A stretch of DNA of 37,211 bases from RUG13409 sp045616985 (lineage in GTDB: Bacteria; Bacillota; Clostridia; Peptostreptococcales; Anaerovoracaceae), in the NCBI GenBank assembly GCA_045616985.1, contig JAZLHU010000033.1:1-37211 (forward strand), written 5' to 3'. The stretch's first letter is position 1. Each line of letters opens with the position of its first letter. Made by a program: the position numbers and the translations under genes. The notes under the pieces were generated by a model, which saw only the letters and a list, made by a program, of their open reading frames with translations, was not told the DNA's origin and did no database searches. This document shows, in pieces, positions 8,995 through 17,336 of the stretch.

Positions 8995-10413
8995 TCAGAA
9001 ATTACAGTTTCCAAGTACCGTAAGCTCTGCCGTTCCGTCGAGTGCGCCGTATACCTGTACTAAGCAAAGTGCACTTGCAGGCTGTGCCGTTACTTTTGTT
9101 GCAGCGCATATAATGCGATAATTTGTACCTGCAACAACCTGACTGCTCAGGAGCATAAGCGGTCTGTATCCAACGCCCGTAAGGCCGCCTACAGCGGTTT
9201 CGAAGGCCTCTTTTGCTCCTGCTTCAAGGCCGTATTTGTCTGTCGATCCTGCTGTACCGTACTCAACGGATTCAAATCCGCCTGCCACATTTTCGCAGCT
9301 GAAAGCTCCTGCAAGACCTGCTTCGGGATATTTGATCGCTCCGTCTGCTGCAAACATGGATTCGGAAAGCTCTTCCTCGTTTAAAATTGTAACCTTTCCG
9401 CTTAAATCTTTATAAAGTGTTACAACGGCAAGCTTTGCTTTTGACCCGTTGATTGCAAGCGGTTCAATTCTGCAGATAAACTTATAATTTGTTCCTGCAA
9501 CAACCTGACTTCCGAGATAAACAAGCGGTGTACGTTTTGCTCCGTCAATGCTCATATTGAGCATATTGATAGCATCCTTTGCATCTTCGGGAATCTTTGT
9601 AAGGTCGAGCTCTGTCTGTTCTAAATATCTCTGGAATCCGCCGACTATCGGCGTTTCAATCGGTTCCTCCTGCCCTGCTACATCCGGATTCAAACGCATA
9701 AACATGGTTGCTGCCTGCGCTCTTGATGCAAGACCCTGCGGAAGAAGCTTTCCGTCTGTTCCCGTGATGATTTTTTTCATTACACACCAGTGCATTGCTT
9801 CGTTTGCCCAATCGACAACGCTTGCTGCATCAGGATAGTCGAGCGGGAACATCCAGGAGCCTGTAAATCCGTTGCCCTTAAGCTTTGCATAGTTGTAAAC
9901 AGTCTGGGCAAGCTCTTCTCTTGTGATCGTCTTGTCGGGCTTAAACGTGCCGTCTCCGTATCCGCCGGCAACCTTTTCCGCTGCTGCCCAGCGAACTGCT
10001 TCACCGTAGTATTCGCTGCCCTCAACATCGTTGTACGGCATAGCGAAATTAACTACCGGCTTGCCCTCAACTCTCCAGAGCATTGTAACGATCTCTCCGC
10101 GGGTAATATTGTCGAACGGAGCCATCTTTGTTTCGCTCTTTCCGTTAAGAAGACCCTTGCCTACGCACCATGCAAGACCGTCGGCATACCATTCTGTCGC
10201 TTTAACATCCGTGAATTTATCAAGCTTGCTGTAGTCAAGATAAATCGGACTTTCGCCCGGCAGAAGCATTGTTTCAGCTCCGGCCAACGGCTGAGCCGTA
10301 AGCGGCTCTTTTACTGCTGTAAGCATTATGTTGTGATCTTCTGCTGCAAATGCCGTTGCCGTGCACGCAAGAAGCATTGCCGCGCAAAGTATAACAAAAA
10401 ATACTTTTTTCAT
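8995..10413 (-). CDS. S-layer-homology protein with two cystatin-like domains
   Basis: A 472-residue secreted protein. Residues 1-24 are a signal peptide (ends ATAFAA). Three SLH domains follow (about 62-120, 122-180, 190-247; TRGEIVTMLWR, TREELAQTVYN and SRAQAATMFMR are their conserved ends), which normally bind cell-wall polymers. The C-terminal half holds two similar units. Each has a Gly-Gly pair (258-259; 378-379), a predicted helix, and QVVAGTNY (303-310; 425-432). This GG...QxVxG layout with about 45 residues between is the signature of cystatin cysteine-protease inhibitors. The Pro-Trp of the second inhibitory hairpin is not seen. SD AAAGGA supports the start. A monocistronic gene with its own terminator. 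Inhibition of cysteine proteases at the cell surface is an inference. Confidence 0.8.
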   Translation of the reverse strand: MKKVFFVILCAAMLLACTATAFAAEDHNIMLTAVKEPLTAQPLAGAETMLLPGESPIYLDYSKLDKFTDVKATEWYADGLAWCVGKGLLNGKSETKMAPFDNITRGEIVTMLWRVEGKPVVNFAMPYNDVEGSEYYGEAVRWAAAEKVAGGYGDGTFKPDKTITREELAQTVYNYAKLKGNGFTGSWMFPLDYPDAASVVDWANEAMHWCVMKKIITGTDGKLLPQGLASRAQAATMFMRLNPDVAGQEEPIETPIVGGFQRYLEQTELDLTKIPEDAKDAINMLNMSIDGAKRTPLVYLGSQVVAGTNYKFICRIEPLAINGSKAKLAVVTLYKDLSGKVTILNEEELSESMFAADGAIKYPEAGLAGAFSCENVAGGFESVEYGTAGSTDKYGLEAGAKEAFETAVGGLTGVGYRPLMLLSSQVVAGTNYRIICAATKVTAQPASALCLVQVYGALDGTAELTVLGNCNF

Positions 10414-10697
10414 TTCTTTTTTCCTTTCTCTGATAACAAGTTATATTTTTATTTTAACACAAAAGTGTTTCAAAAGCATTACGGCAGTGTATCAATTTGC
10501 TTTTTGCACTGTTGTCCTGAGAAGCAAGCTCGGATAGCAGCGTGTTTGTGATGCCTTAACTATTATTGACTCTCTGTCAGTACGAACTGCAATTCTTTAT
10601 CTCAACGATTTAATGTATTCATCCCGGTATGCTTTTACTGCAGAAATGCGTGTTTAAGTGCAGACTGCAGTAATTTCGCACAATTTCTTATTTTCAC
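10414..10697. other. Intergenic region between SLH gene and tRNA-Lys promoter
   Basis: No gene is seen. The SLH gene must be transcribed from here on minus; TTGAAA and several TAAAAT/TATAAC-like boxes lie around 10440-10478 but no pair has good spacing. A short ACAC-TTTT-GTGT dyad sits at about 10460-10471. The rest shows no recognisable structure. Confidence 0.5.
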
Positions 10698-10726
10698 TTG
10701 ACAAGACAGGCGGGCAATGGTATTAT
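10698..10726 (+). promoter_or_regulatory. Promoter of tRNA-Lys
   Basis: TTGACA (10698-10703), 17-bp spacer, TATTAT (10721-10726), 25 bp before the mature tRNA 5' end. Confidence 0.85.
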
Positions 10727-10751
10727 TAGCAGTGCTTTTCAGGAAATTTTC

Positions 10752-10827
10752 GGATCATTAGCTCAGTTGGTAGAGCACCTGACTCTTAATCAGGGTGCCC
10801 GGGGTTCGAGCCCCCGATGATCCACCA
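10752..10827 (+). tRNA. tRNA-Lys (CUU)
   Basis: A 76-nt cloverleaf. The acceptor stem is GGATCAT with ATGATCC, the D-arm is GCTC-AGTTGGTA-GAGC, the anticodon loop CTCTTAA gives anticodon CTT, the T-arm is GGGGTTCGAGCCCC, and the CCA end is encoded. It is transcribed alone from a consensus promoter and ends at a strong terminator. Confidence 0.97.
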
Positions 10828-10830
10828 ATA

Positions 10831-10864
10831 AAAAAACCGGGATTTATGTGATCTCGGTTTTTTT
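10831..10864 (+). terminator. Terminator after tRNA-Lys, probably bidirectional
   Basis: AAAAACCGGGAT pairs with ATCTCGGTTTTT (one G-T pair) and is followed by a T run on plus. The complementary strand also has a T run, and the minus-strand Na/Pi cotransporter gene stops 11 bp away, so it can end both transcripts. Confidence 0.9.
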
Positions 10865-10874
10865 CTTGCGTTTT

Positions 10875-12623
10875 TTAGTATCTTTCATTGTATTCCCGAT
10901 ATATTTTTTCGAAATCGTGGGTTTTCTCAAGCTCCTGCTTGGTCAGAGCGCCGTGTTTTTCGGTCATTTCACCGTGCTGAATGCGCAGGGCAATACCCAG
11001 GTTTGAACAGTGGTCGCCTATGCGCTCCAGGTCCGTCAGCATATCGTTGAAAATGAAGCCGTGGACGTACTGACATTCGTTATTCTTAACGCGCTCAATG
11101 TGCCTGCGCTTGTATTCGTCGCAGCGATCATCGATGATAGCTTCCAGCGGAGCTATTTTGTACGCAGACGCCTCATCGCCTTTAACAAAGGCTTCGTTTG
11201 TCCGAAGCAGCGCTTCGCGGATGATCGCAAACAGGATCTCCATTTCCTTTTCGGCACTCTCGGAAAAACGAATTTTCCTCTCGAAAATTTCCCTGGATTC
11301 CTCGGCAATATTTAAAGCGTGATCGCTCATACGCTCAAAGTCATTGATGGAATGGAGGGTCAGGCTGACTGCGCTGTTCTGCTCTTCGGTCAGCTCCCTC
11401 TTCATAATTTTTACCGTGTATTCACCCAGCCTGTCCTCGTAGGTATCAACAATTTTCTCAAGGTCCCGAACCCTGTTAAAGCCTTCCTCGGAATAATGAG
11501 AGAACAGCTTTAACGCCTCATCAACGCTTTCGCTTGCCAGCGCCGCCATGGAATTAACAGCGGTCCTTGCCTGCTCAACGGCAAGGGATGGGTAATCAAG
11601 GAATCTGTCCTCCAGTCTTTCCACATCCTTAAGCTCTGCAATCTTCCGGTCTTTTTCCTTTATAATTATTTCAACAAGCTTTTCAAGCAGCGGAATAAAG
11701 GGTGACAATAAAAGCACGATAATGATCCTGAAGACCGTGTTAAGAAGTGCAATACTCATCATGCTCATGTTCATATTCATGAACTCAAAATGAACAAAGG
11801 CATTTACGCCGTAGAAGAGCACACCGAAAACCACAGCACCGATGGCATCTACCAGCAGATAGATCAGTGCAGTTCTTTTGCCGCTTGTGTTGGCCCCGAG
11901 AGCCGAAAGAAGCACGGGTACTGATGCGCCTATAGCGATACCCATTATGACGGGCAGAGCCAAACGGAAGCTGATAACTCCCGTGACTGCAAGCGCCTGC
12001 AAAATTCCGACCGCAGCCGACGCGCTCTGTATGATGCAGGTGAACAGCAATCCTATTAATATCCCGTTAAAAGGATTATCAAAATGAGTCAGCATATCAA
12101 TGAAAGACTCACTTTCGCGCAGAGGATAGACTGCATCGGTCATAGCGGATATTCCGAACATCAAAACCGCAAAACCAAGCAGTATGGTTGCAACATGATG
12201 GTGAGAATCCTTTTTTGAAAACATTAAAAGTATGATGCCCGTCACTGCCATAAGGCAGGTCAGGGTATCGGTAGACAGTATTGCAAAAATACCGCTGCCG
12301 TTGATCGAAGACAAACAAATGACCCATCCGGTTATGCTGGTACCGATTATGGCTCCCATGATAATACCTATGGCCTGCCTGACCTTCATCATTCCCGAGT
12401 TTACAAATCCGACCACCATAACGGATGTTGCCGACGAGCTTTGGATTACAGCCGTAACTCCCGTTCCGAGCAATATGCCCTTTATGGGATTACTTGTGAG
12501 CTTGTAGAGTATGATTTCCAGGCTGCTTCCCGCCACCCTTTTCAGTCCGTCGCCCATGAGGTTCATTCCGAACAGGAAAAGCGCAACCCCGCCAAGCAGA
12601 TTGAATACGTTAGTTATATCCAT
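10875..12623 (-). CDS. Na/Pi cotransporter family protein with C-terminal PhoU-like domain
   Basis: A 582-residue membrane protein of the Na/Pi cotransporter II-related family (NptA/YjbB type), expected to move phosphate with sodium. The first 330 residues contain two inverted-repeat halves with the signature QSSSAT (TAVIQSSSATSVMVVG) and the matching QSASA (CIIQSASAAVGIL), plus eight or so hydrophobic segments. Residues about 340-560 are helical and PhoU-like (VNSMAALASESVDEALKLFS, LHSINDFERMSDHALNIAEE, DLERIGDHCSNLG). Start 12623 is chosen because AAAGGTG lies at good spacing before it; an upstream in-frame ATG (12641) overlaps that SD. It stands alone and ends at the shared terminator. Confidence 0.92.
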   Translation of the reverse strand: MDITNVFNLLGGVALFLFGMNLMGDGLKRVAGSSLEIILYKLTSNPIKGILLGTGVTAVIQSSSATSVMVVGFVNSGMMKVRQAIGIIMGAIIGTSITGWVICLSSINGSGIFAILSTDTLTCLMAVTGIILLMFSKKDSHHHVATILLGFAVLMFGISAMTDAVYPLRESESFIDMLTHFDNPFNGILIGLLFTCIIQSASAAVGILQALAVTGVISFRLALPVIMGIAIGASVPVLLSALGANTSGKRTALIYLLVDAIGAVVFGVLFYGVNAFVHFEFMNMNMSMMSIALLNTVFRIIIVLLLSPFIPLLEKLVEIIIKEKDRKIAELKDVERLEDRFLDYPSLAVEQARTAVNSMAALASESVDEALKLFSHYSEEGFNRVRDLEKIVDTYEDRLGEYTVKIMKRELTEEQNSAVSLTLHSINDFERMSDHALNIAEESREIFERKIRFSESAEKEMEILFAIIREALLRTNEAFVKGDEASAYKIAPLEAIIDDRCDEYKRRHIERVKNNECQYVHGFIFNDMLTDLERIGDHCSNLGIALRIQHGEMTEKHGALTKQELEKTHDFEKIYREYNERY

Positions 12624-12729
12624 ATAAAAAACACCTTTCAAAAACCCAAATCACTTATATACTATATTATCATTCGGGCACATTGTAAAATGTAAATTGT
12701 ATGAAAGAATCAAAAAATCTGACGACATC

Positions 12730-12758
12730 TTGAAAGTGCGTGTCGTTTCTGGTAAAAT
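12730..12758 (+). promoter_or_regulatory. Promoter of the unknown envelope operon
   Basis: TTGAAA (12730-12735), 17-bp spacer, TAAAAT (12753-12758), about 50 bp before the first start codon of the plus-strand pair. Confidence 0.7.
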
Positions 12759-12808
12759 ATGGTTGTGGGGGATCCTGTGCAGATAAAAGGCTGCTACGGA
12801 GGATAGAG

Positions 12809-13570
12809 ATGAATAAAGAAGACAAAGGCACGAGAAGCCCGTTTCCGGGAGATGTTTTCCGTGTCTTTTTTATTATTGCTTTAGGCGTGGGCGTTTTATT
12901 TTTGTGCACAAGCATTGATGATTCCGCAGCCCGAAGAGCAAAAGAAACAACGCCGGCTTTGACAGACAGCGGAATTAAACCTGAAAAAGAAATAGAATTG
13001 CTTACGGCAGGCGGGTCTGACACAAATGATGCAGTTAAATCTCAAGCTGAGAGCGCTTTCAGACAAGAAACCGAAGCCTCGCAGCCGGCAAATTACGAAA
13101 AGCCGTCAGCTGCGGCCGCGCCGCCCGGGCAGGATGATTCAAAACCAAAGCCGCCCGGGCAGGATGAGGATGCCGCGCTTTCCGATGCGATAAGGCACGC
13201 GCAGGAGCTTGTACGAGGTATTGCGGACACGGTGGAGATAGATCCGGAGCACGGGAACGTTTCCTATAAGCAGGACGATATTCCGAATTACCTTCACCTG
13301 ACGTTTAAGGCCGAAGCGTTCGACCTGAACGGCGCGTGCATCGGAAGATTTGTTTCCGACGCGGGCTGGATGGTGCATCCGGAAAATTACGACAGCGCAG
13401 CGAAAGAGCTTACAAAAAATCTTGGTGTTTCGGATTTTAAAGACAAGATGGTAATAGTGAGCATCAGCATGCGGCAAATTGAAAACGGCAGGCCCGCAGG
13501 CGAACATGTTACCCTGCAAACCATTTACGATTACGACGGAAATGCTTCCGAACGAATGATCACAAAATAG
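12809..13570 (+). CDS. Unknown membrane-anchored protein
   Basis: A 253-residue protein not assigned to a family. Residues 1-15 are charged (NKEDKGTRSP), then one hydrophobic segment (VFFIIALGVGVLFLC), so it is probably an N-terminally anchored extracytoplasmic protein. Residues 35-125 are low complexity, with a direct repeat PPGQDD...PPGQDE that is also a DNA repeat (GCCGCCCGGGCAGGATGA twice). The last 125 residues form a compact domain (DTVEIDPEHGNVSYKQDDIP, FDLNGACIGRF, FKDKMVIVSISMRQIENG). Start 12809 has a GGAGGA site; an earlier in-frame ATG at 12740 lacks one and would precede the transcription start. It is in an operon with the next gene, 12 bp apart. Confidence 0.75.
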   Translation: MNKEDKGTRSPFPGDVFRVFFIIALGVGVLFLCTSIDDSAARRAKETTPALTDSGIKPEKEIELLTAGGSDTNDAVKSQAESAFRQETEASQPANYEKPSAAAAPPGQDDSKPKPPGQDEDAALSDAIRHAQELVRGIADTVEIDPEHGNVSYKQDDIPNYLHLTFKAEAFDLNGACIGRFVSDAGWMVHPENYDSAAKELTKNLGVSDFKDKMVIVSISMRQIENGRPAGEHVTLQTIYDYDGNASERMITK

Positions 13571-13582
13571 GGAGCCGGCAAA

Positions 13583-14518
13583 ATGAAAAAAATAATCTGC
13601 ATGGTGCTTTCCCTGATACTTGTGCTTTGCTCTGCCTTTCCCGTTTTTGCAGGCGGGTACTGGGAAATCGTGCCTGAACATACGGAGGATTATTTTACTC
13701 CGCTGAAAAACCTTGAAATGGGAATGTGGCACTACAGCGGCGGATACTGGCAGGCAGGTGTTGGCGGCATTTATGATTTTCAAATCAGCGATGCAAGCCT
13801 TGGCATGGCCATGGGCATTGACGATTTTATTTCGGCAAACTGCATGGTAGATATGGCTTTTCCGCTGACGAAAGAGATTTCCGATGCAATTTCCGAAGGC
13901 TACGCCCTCTCCTCGGTCGGCGTACGGCACGATACGCTTCACCTTGCCGATCTGGTTGACGAATCGCAAGGATATATGGGCTATCTTGACAGCGATACCT
14001 TTCATCTGTATTTCTATCCGAGGCTTTGCTATTCGTCATATACCTTTGACGATTTTGTGAGCGGCCTTGGAGTTACCATTCCGTTGATATCAGATGAATA
14101 CGGCTACAATATGTATTCGATCTTCTCCGGATCAAAAGGGCTTGGTCAGGGCAACGGATGCTTTTGGGATGATGACCCGTTTACGATAAAAAGCAGCTTC
14201 ATCCACCCGGAAATGATTAAAAATTACACGGGATATTTTTCCGACGGATACACAATAAACATTGCGGGCTCGACTTATCCGAGCAGCGGCTACCGCATTG
14301 GCTACGGAACCTTTGCTGCGGGCGGAGCGGTGGGTCTTTATTTTATTTATCAATTTTATTTGCGGTTTACGTTTACAATTCCCGAATCACGGCAATGGGT
14401 TGAAACGACGGATACACCGGGTCTTCCTTATGCACCGGAGGCTCCGGGAGATCCCGAGGACGAAAAAAGCGGCTCCGCAGGGGATGCCGCTGAATATATG
14501 ATACACAGACTCAAATAG
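13583..14518 (+). CDS. Unknown secreted protein
   Basis: A 311-residue exported protein with a clear signal peptide (MKKIICMVLSLILVLC, cleavage probably after PVFA or FAGG, about residue 22). The mature part is rich in aromatic and Gly residues with alternating hydrophobic strands (GYWEIVPEHTEDYF, YMGYLDSDTFHLYFYPRL, AVGLYFIYQFYLRFTF), suggesting a beta-sandwich, and ends in a Pro/Asp/Glu-rich tail (PGLPYAPEAPGDPEDEKS). No family is recognised. The start has a GGGAGCCGG site. It follows the anchored protein by 12 bp, so the two are probably co-expressed and act together outside the membrane. Confidence 0.75.
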   Translation: MKKIICMVLSLILVLCSAFPVFAGGYWEIVPEHTEDYFTPLKNLEMGMWHYSGGYWQAGVGGIYDFQISDASLGMAMGIDDFISANCMVDMAFPLTKEISDAISEGYALSSVGVRHDTLHLADLVDESQGYMGYLDSDTFHLYFYPRLCYSSYTFDDFVSGLGVTIPLISDEYGYNMYSIFSGSKGLGQGNGCFWDDDPFTIKSSFIHPEMIKNYTGYFSDGYTINIAGSTYPSSGYRIGYGTFAAGGAVGLYFIYQFYLRFTFTIPESRQWVETTDTPGLPYAPEAPGDPEDEKSGSAGDAAEYMIHRLK

Positions 14519-14563
14519 CCGATTATCCGTATCCTCTGATACTCCAATTATAAATGCTCTTTG

Positions 14564-15388
14564 TTATTTGATTTCATCGCAGACCTCTCCTATGTCATTA
14601 AAGACGTACGTGGGATTGATGCCGAGACGTTTTATATCACGGCGCTTGTGATCGCCGCTAAGAACAAGGACCGAATCGATGCCTGCGTTTATTCCGCAGA
14701 GAATGTCCGTGTGAAGACGGTCGCCGATGATGCAGGTCTCTTCAGGGGTGGCTCCGAAAAGCTTCATTGCCGTAAGCGCCATCTGCGGCTGCGGTTTTCC
14801 GATGATTTTCGGAGTTCTGCCCGATGCGTGCTGAAACATTTCGATATAGCAGCCGATGTCAACCGCCATTCCGTATGCGCTTGGGCAGAGCATGTCGGGA
14901 TGTGTTGCGATATAATCCTTTCCTGCCATAAGGACGCGTGTGAAATCTTCTATTTCTTCGTAGGTGATTTCCGTGTTGTAGCTTAAAACCGCAGCATCGG
15001 GAAAACCCTCCGTGCGAAGATTTGCGCGCATTTCATCTGTAAGCTTTGTAATGAAATTAAACCCGGCATCGGTAAATTGTTTGCAGAAGGTTTTTGTTCC
15101 GCAGACAAAATATTTTGTCTGCGGCGGATAGTTTGATTTTAAGTAATCAACGGTGGCATCGACAGATGTAAGAAAGTCGGCCTCGCTTGCCTCAATGCCG
15201 AAATTCTGCATACGCTTTACATAGGCGTCTTTTCCGCGCGAAGAATTGTTTGTAAGATACACGCAGCTTCCGCCGTTCTTTTTTACCTGCCTCAAAAACT
15301 CAGGCGTGCGCTCAAAAAGCACTTTATCTATATAAAGCGTTCCGTCCATATCAAGTAAAAATAATTTTTTGTTTTTAAGAATTCCCAT
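14564..15388 (-). CDS. HAD-IIA family phosphatase (NagD-like)
   Basis: A 274-residue HAD hydrolase. Motif I LDMDGTLY (near residue 12) supplies the nucleophile and acid/base Asp pair. Motif II is CVYLTNNSS, the Lys of motif III is in IIGKPQPQM, and motif IV is CIIGDRLHTDI. The long cap between motifs II and III puts it in class IIA with NagD, AraL and p-nitrophenyl phosphatases. The substrate is probably a small phosphorylated metabolite, not predictable further. No SD is visible before the ATG. A TATAAT at 15398-15403 is only about ten bases upstream, so the transcript may be nearly leaderless, or the gene is read from the upstream M20 operon. Confidence 0.92.
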   Translation of the reverse strand: MGILKNKKLFLLDMDGTLYIDKVLFERTPEFLRQVKKNGGSCVYLTNNSSRGKDAYVKRMQNFGIEASEADFLTSVDATVDYLKSNYPPQTKYFVCGTKTFCKQFTDAGFNFITKLTDEMRANLRTEGFPDAAVLSYNTEITYEEIEDFTRVLMAGKDYIATHPDMLCPSAYGMAVDIGCYIEMFQHASGRTPKIIGKPQPQMALTAMKLFGATPEETCIIGDRLHTDILCGINAGIDSVLVLSGDHKRRDIKRLGINPTYVFNDIGEVCDEIK

Positions 15389-15411
15389 AACGCTTTTATT
15401 ATATCACAAAA

Positions 15412-16569
15412 TCAGGCTTTCATTAAAAGCTTAAACACCTCAACAGCCTGAGAAAGACTGCTGATGTTAATGTTTTCATCGTTGCTGTGAATGCTTTTTA
15501 TCTGTTCCTCGGAGGCTCTTACGGGAGAGAACCTGTAAATGTTTTTGCAGACCCTGGAATAAAACAGCGAATCCGTTGCGCCCTTCATAATATACGGTTT
15601 GATTTCTGCGCCGGGGTAAACGCTTTCTATTGCGGCTTTAAGGCGTGCATCCGGCCATTTTGAAATAGGAGCATCAAGGCCTTTATAAAGAATATTCACC
15701 TCAACCCCAAACTGCTTTGCAAACTCTGTAACAGCATTGATGCTGCCTTCAACGCCCTGGTGGTGGCTGCATCTCAGGCTGCATATGACCGAAGCTCTTG
15801 TAGGCAAAACATTTCTTCCTTCGGAGCCTTTTGCAACGGTAAAAGCAATCGTTGTTTCTTCTGTTTCTCCTGTTTCTTCAACAAGCCTTGAGGGGAAAAG
15901 CTCTGCGCTGTCATCCACGGCAGCCATAAACCTTCCGAGCCTTACAAGCGGAGAGTTTTTCGGAGGCCTGCTTGCGTGTCCGCCTTCTGATACGGCAACA
16001 AATTCAAGCTCGACGATTCCTTTTTCGGAAAGGCCCACCTTTGCAAGCTTTCCGTCCTCGGAAACCTTTCCGCCTTCGTCGTAAACACATTCAAGCTCAA
16101 TGCCCTGCGCTTTAAAAAAATCGGAAAGCCTGTCTGCTCCCTCGCCGGAAATTTCTTCGTTGCAGGTTGATTCAAAATATATATCCTGCTTTGGAACAAA
16201 GCCCTCGGCTGCAAGCTCGTCGGCAGCCTGAAGCATCGCAAAAAGACCGTCCTTTGTGTCCTGGGCTCCGCGGCCGTAAACCCTGCCGTCTTTTATGGTT
16301 CCCGAAAACGGCGGATATGTCCACTGTCCGTTTGCTTCAACAACATCCATATGGTTCATTAGCATGATGGGCTTTTTTAACGGGTCTTTTCCTTTCCAGA
16401 CAAGAAGCATTACACCGTCGAAATCTTTGTAAGCGGCAGCCGCGAAAATGTTCGGAAAGAGCTCTTTTAATAATTTGTGACAATCATAAAACTTGGACAA
16501 ATCCGTTTGTCCAAGCCTTGAAACCGTTTCGCATTGAATAAGCTTTGATAATTTTTCTTCGTATGTCAT
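15412..16569 (-). CDS. M20 family metallopeptidase
   Basis: A 385-residue di-zinc peptidase or deacylase of the M20 family, expected to cleave small peptides or acylated amino acids in the cytoplasm. Metal-site motifs are visible: MLMNHMDVVE (His73, Asp75), YGRGAQDTKDG with the bridging Asp, STCNEEISGEG with the catalytic Glu pair, ECVYDEGG, and GATDSLFYSR near the end. Residues about 185-290 form the dimerisation lid (SEGGHASRPPKNSPLVRLG). The start is 16569: its ATG overlaps the stop of the ABC ATPase gene (ATGA) and an AAAGGTG site precedes it by five bases. Overlap with the amino-acid transporter indicates translational coupling, so imported peptides or acyl-amino acids are likely substrates. 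Confidence 0.92.
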   Translation of the reverse strand: MTYEEKLSKLIQCETVSRLGQTDLSKFYDCHKLLKELFPNIFAAAAYKDFDGVMLLVWKGKDPLKKPIMLMNHMDVVEANGQWTYPPFSGTIKDGRVYGRGAQDTKDGLFAMLQAADELAAEGFVPKQDIYFESTCNEEISGEGADRLSDFFKAQGIELECVYDEGGKVSEDGKLAKVGLSEKGIVELEFVAVSEGGHASRPPKNSPLVRLGRFMAAVDDSAELFPSRLVEETGETEETTIAFTVAKGSEGRNVLPTRASVICSLRCSHHQGVEGSINAVTEFAKQFGVEVNILYKGLDAPISKWPDARLKAAIESVYPGAEIKPYIMKGATDSLFYSRVCKNIYRFSPVRASEEQIKSIHSNDENINISSLSQAVEVFKLLMKA

Positions 16570-17336
16570 ACAAGCACCTTTGATAAAAAGTCTTTGAGTC
16601 TGTCGCACTGAGGATGATTGAATATTTCATCCGGCGTGCCTTCTTCCATCAGTTTTCCGTCCGCCATAAAGAGCACGCGGTTTCCGACCTCTTTTGCAAA
16701 GCCCATTTCGTGAGTAACAACAACCATGGTCATTCCCTGCTGTGCAAGCTCCTTCATTACGTCAAGAACCTCGCCTACCATTTCGGGGTCGAGCGCGGAG
16801 GTCGGTTCGTCAAAGAGCATTACCTCCGGCTCCATCATAAGAGCCCTTACTATTGCAATTCTTTGCTTTTGTCCTCCGGAAAGCTGAATGGGATATGCAT
16901 CGGCGCGGTCGTCTAAATCTACACGCTTTAAAAGCTGATGAGCTTTTTCTTCCGCCTCTTTTCCGGTCAGCTTTTTGAGGGTGACCGGCGCAAGCATCAT
17001 GTTTTCCAGAATGGTTTTGTGCGGGAAGAGATTAAAATGCTGAAACACCATACCCATTCTTTGGCGGTGTTCATCAAGATTTAATTTAACCATTTTGCCG
17101 TTTGGATCCGGAACCTTTTTCTTTGTGATGTCAACGCCTTCAAACATTATTTCGCCGTAGGTGGGAACCTCTAAAAGATTTAAGGAACGCAGAAAGGTTG
17201 ACTTTCCGCTTCCCGACGGGCCTATAACGACCATAACGTCACCGGGATGGATATCAACGGTAATTCCGTCAAGCGCTTTTATCTCGCCTTTTTTATAATA
17301 TTTTTTTAATTTGTTTACGCGAATTATATTTTCCAT
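16566..17336 (-). CDS. Polar amino-acid ABC transporter ATPase (GlnQ/ArtP type)
   Basis: A 256-residue ATPase subunit. Walker A is GPSGSGKST (about residue 40), the Q-loop is GMVFQHFNLFPH, the signature is LSGGQKQR, Walker B is VMLFDEPTSALDPE, and the switch His is in VVTHEMGF. These are typical of the PAAT family. It energises uptake through the permease encoded just upstream; the permease stop and this start overlap (TAATG). The downstream M20 gene overlaps it by four bases. An insert after the D-loop region (KKKVPDPNGKMVKLNLDEH) is slightly longer than in the usual GlnQ proteins. Confidence 0.95.
   Translation of the reverse strand: MENIIRVNKLKKYYKKGEIKALDGITVDIHPGDVMVVIGPSGSGKSTFLRSLNLLEVPTYGEIMFEGVDITKKKVPDPNGKMVKLNLDEHRQRMGMVFQHFNLFPHKTILENMMLAPVTLKKLTGKEAEEKAHQLLKRVDLDDRADAYPIQLSGGQKQRIAIVRALMMEPEVMLFDEPTSALDPEMVGEVLDVMKELAQQGMTMVVVTHEMGFAKEVGNRVLFMADGKLMEEGTPDEIFNHPQCDRLKDFLSKVLV

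Noticed and set aside
10414..10697. Small RNA such as 6S or SRP RNA
   Set aside because: No conserved core (for example the SRP GGTA tetraloop domain) or long stem is visible.
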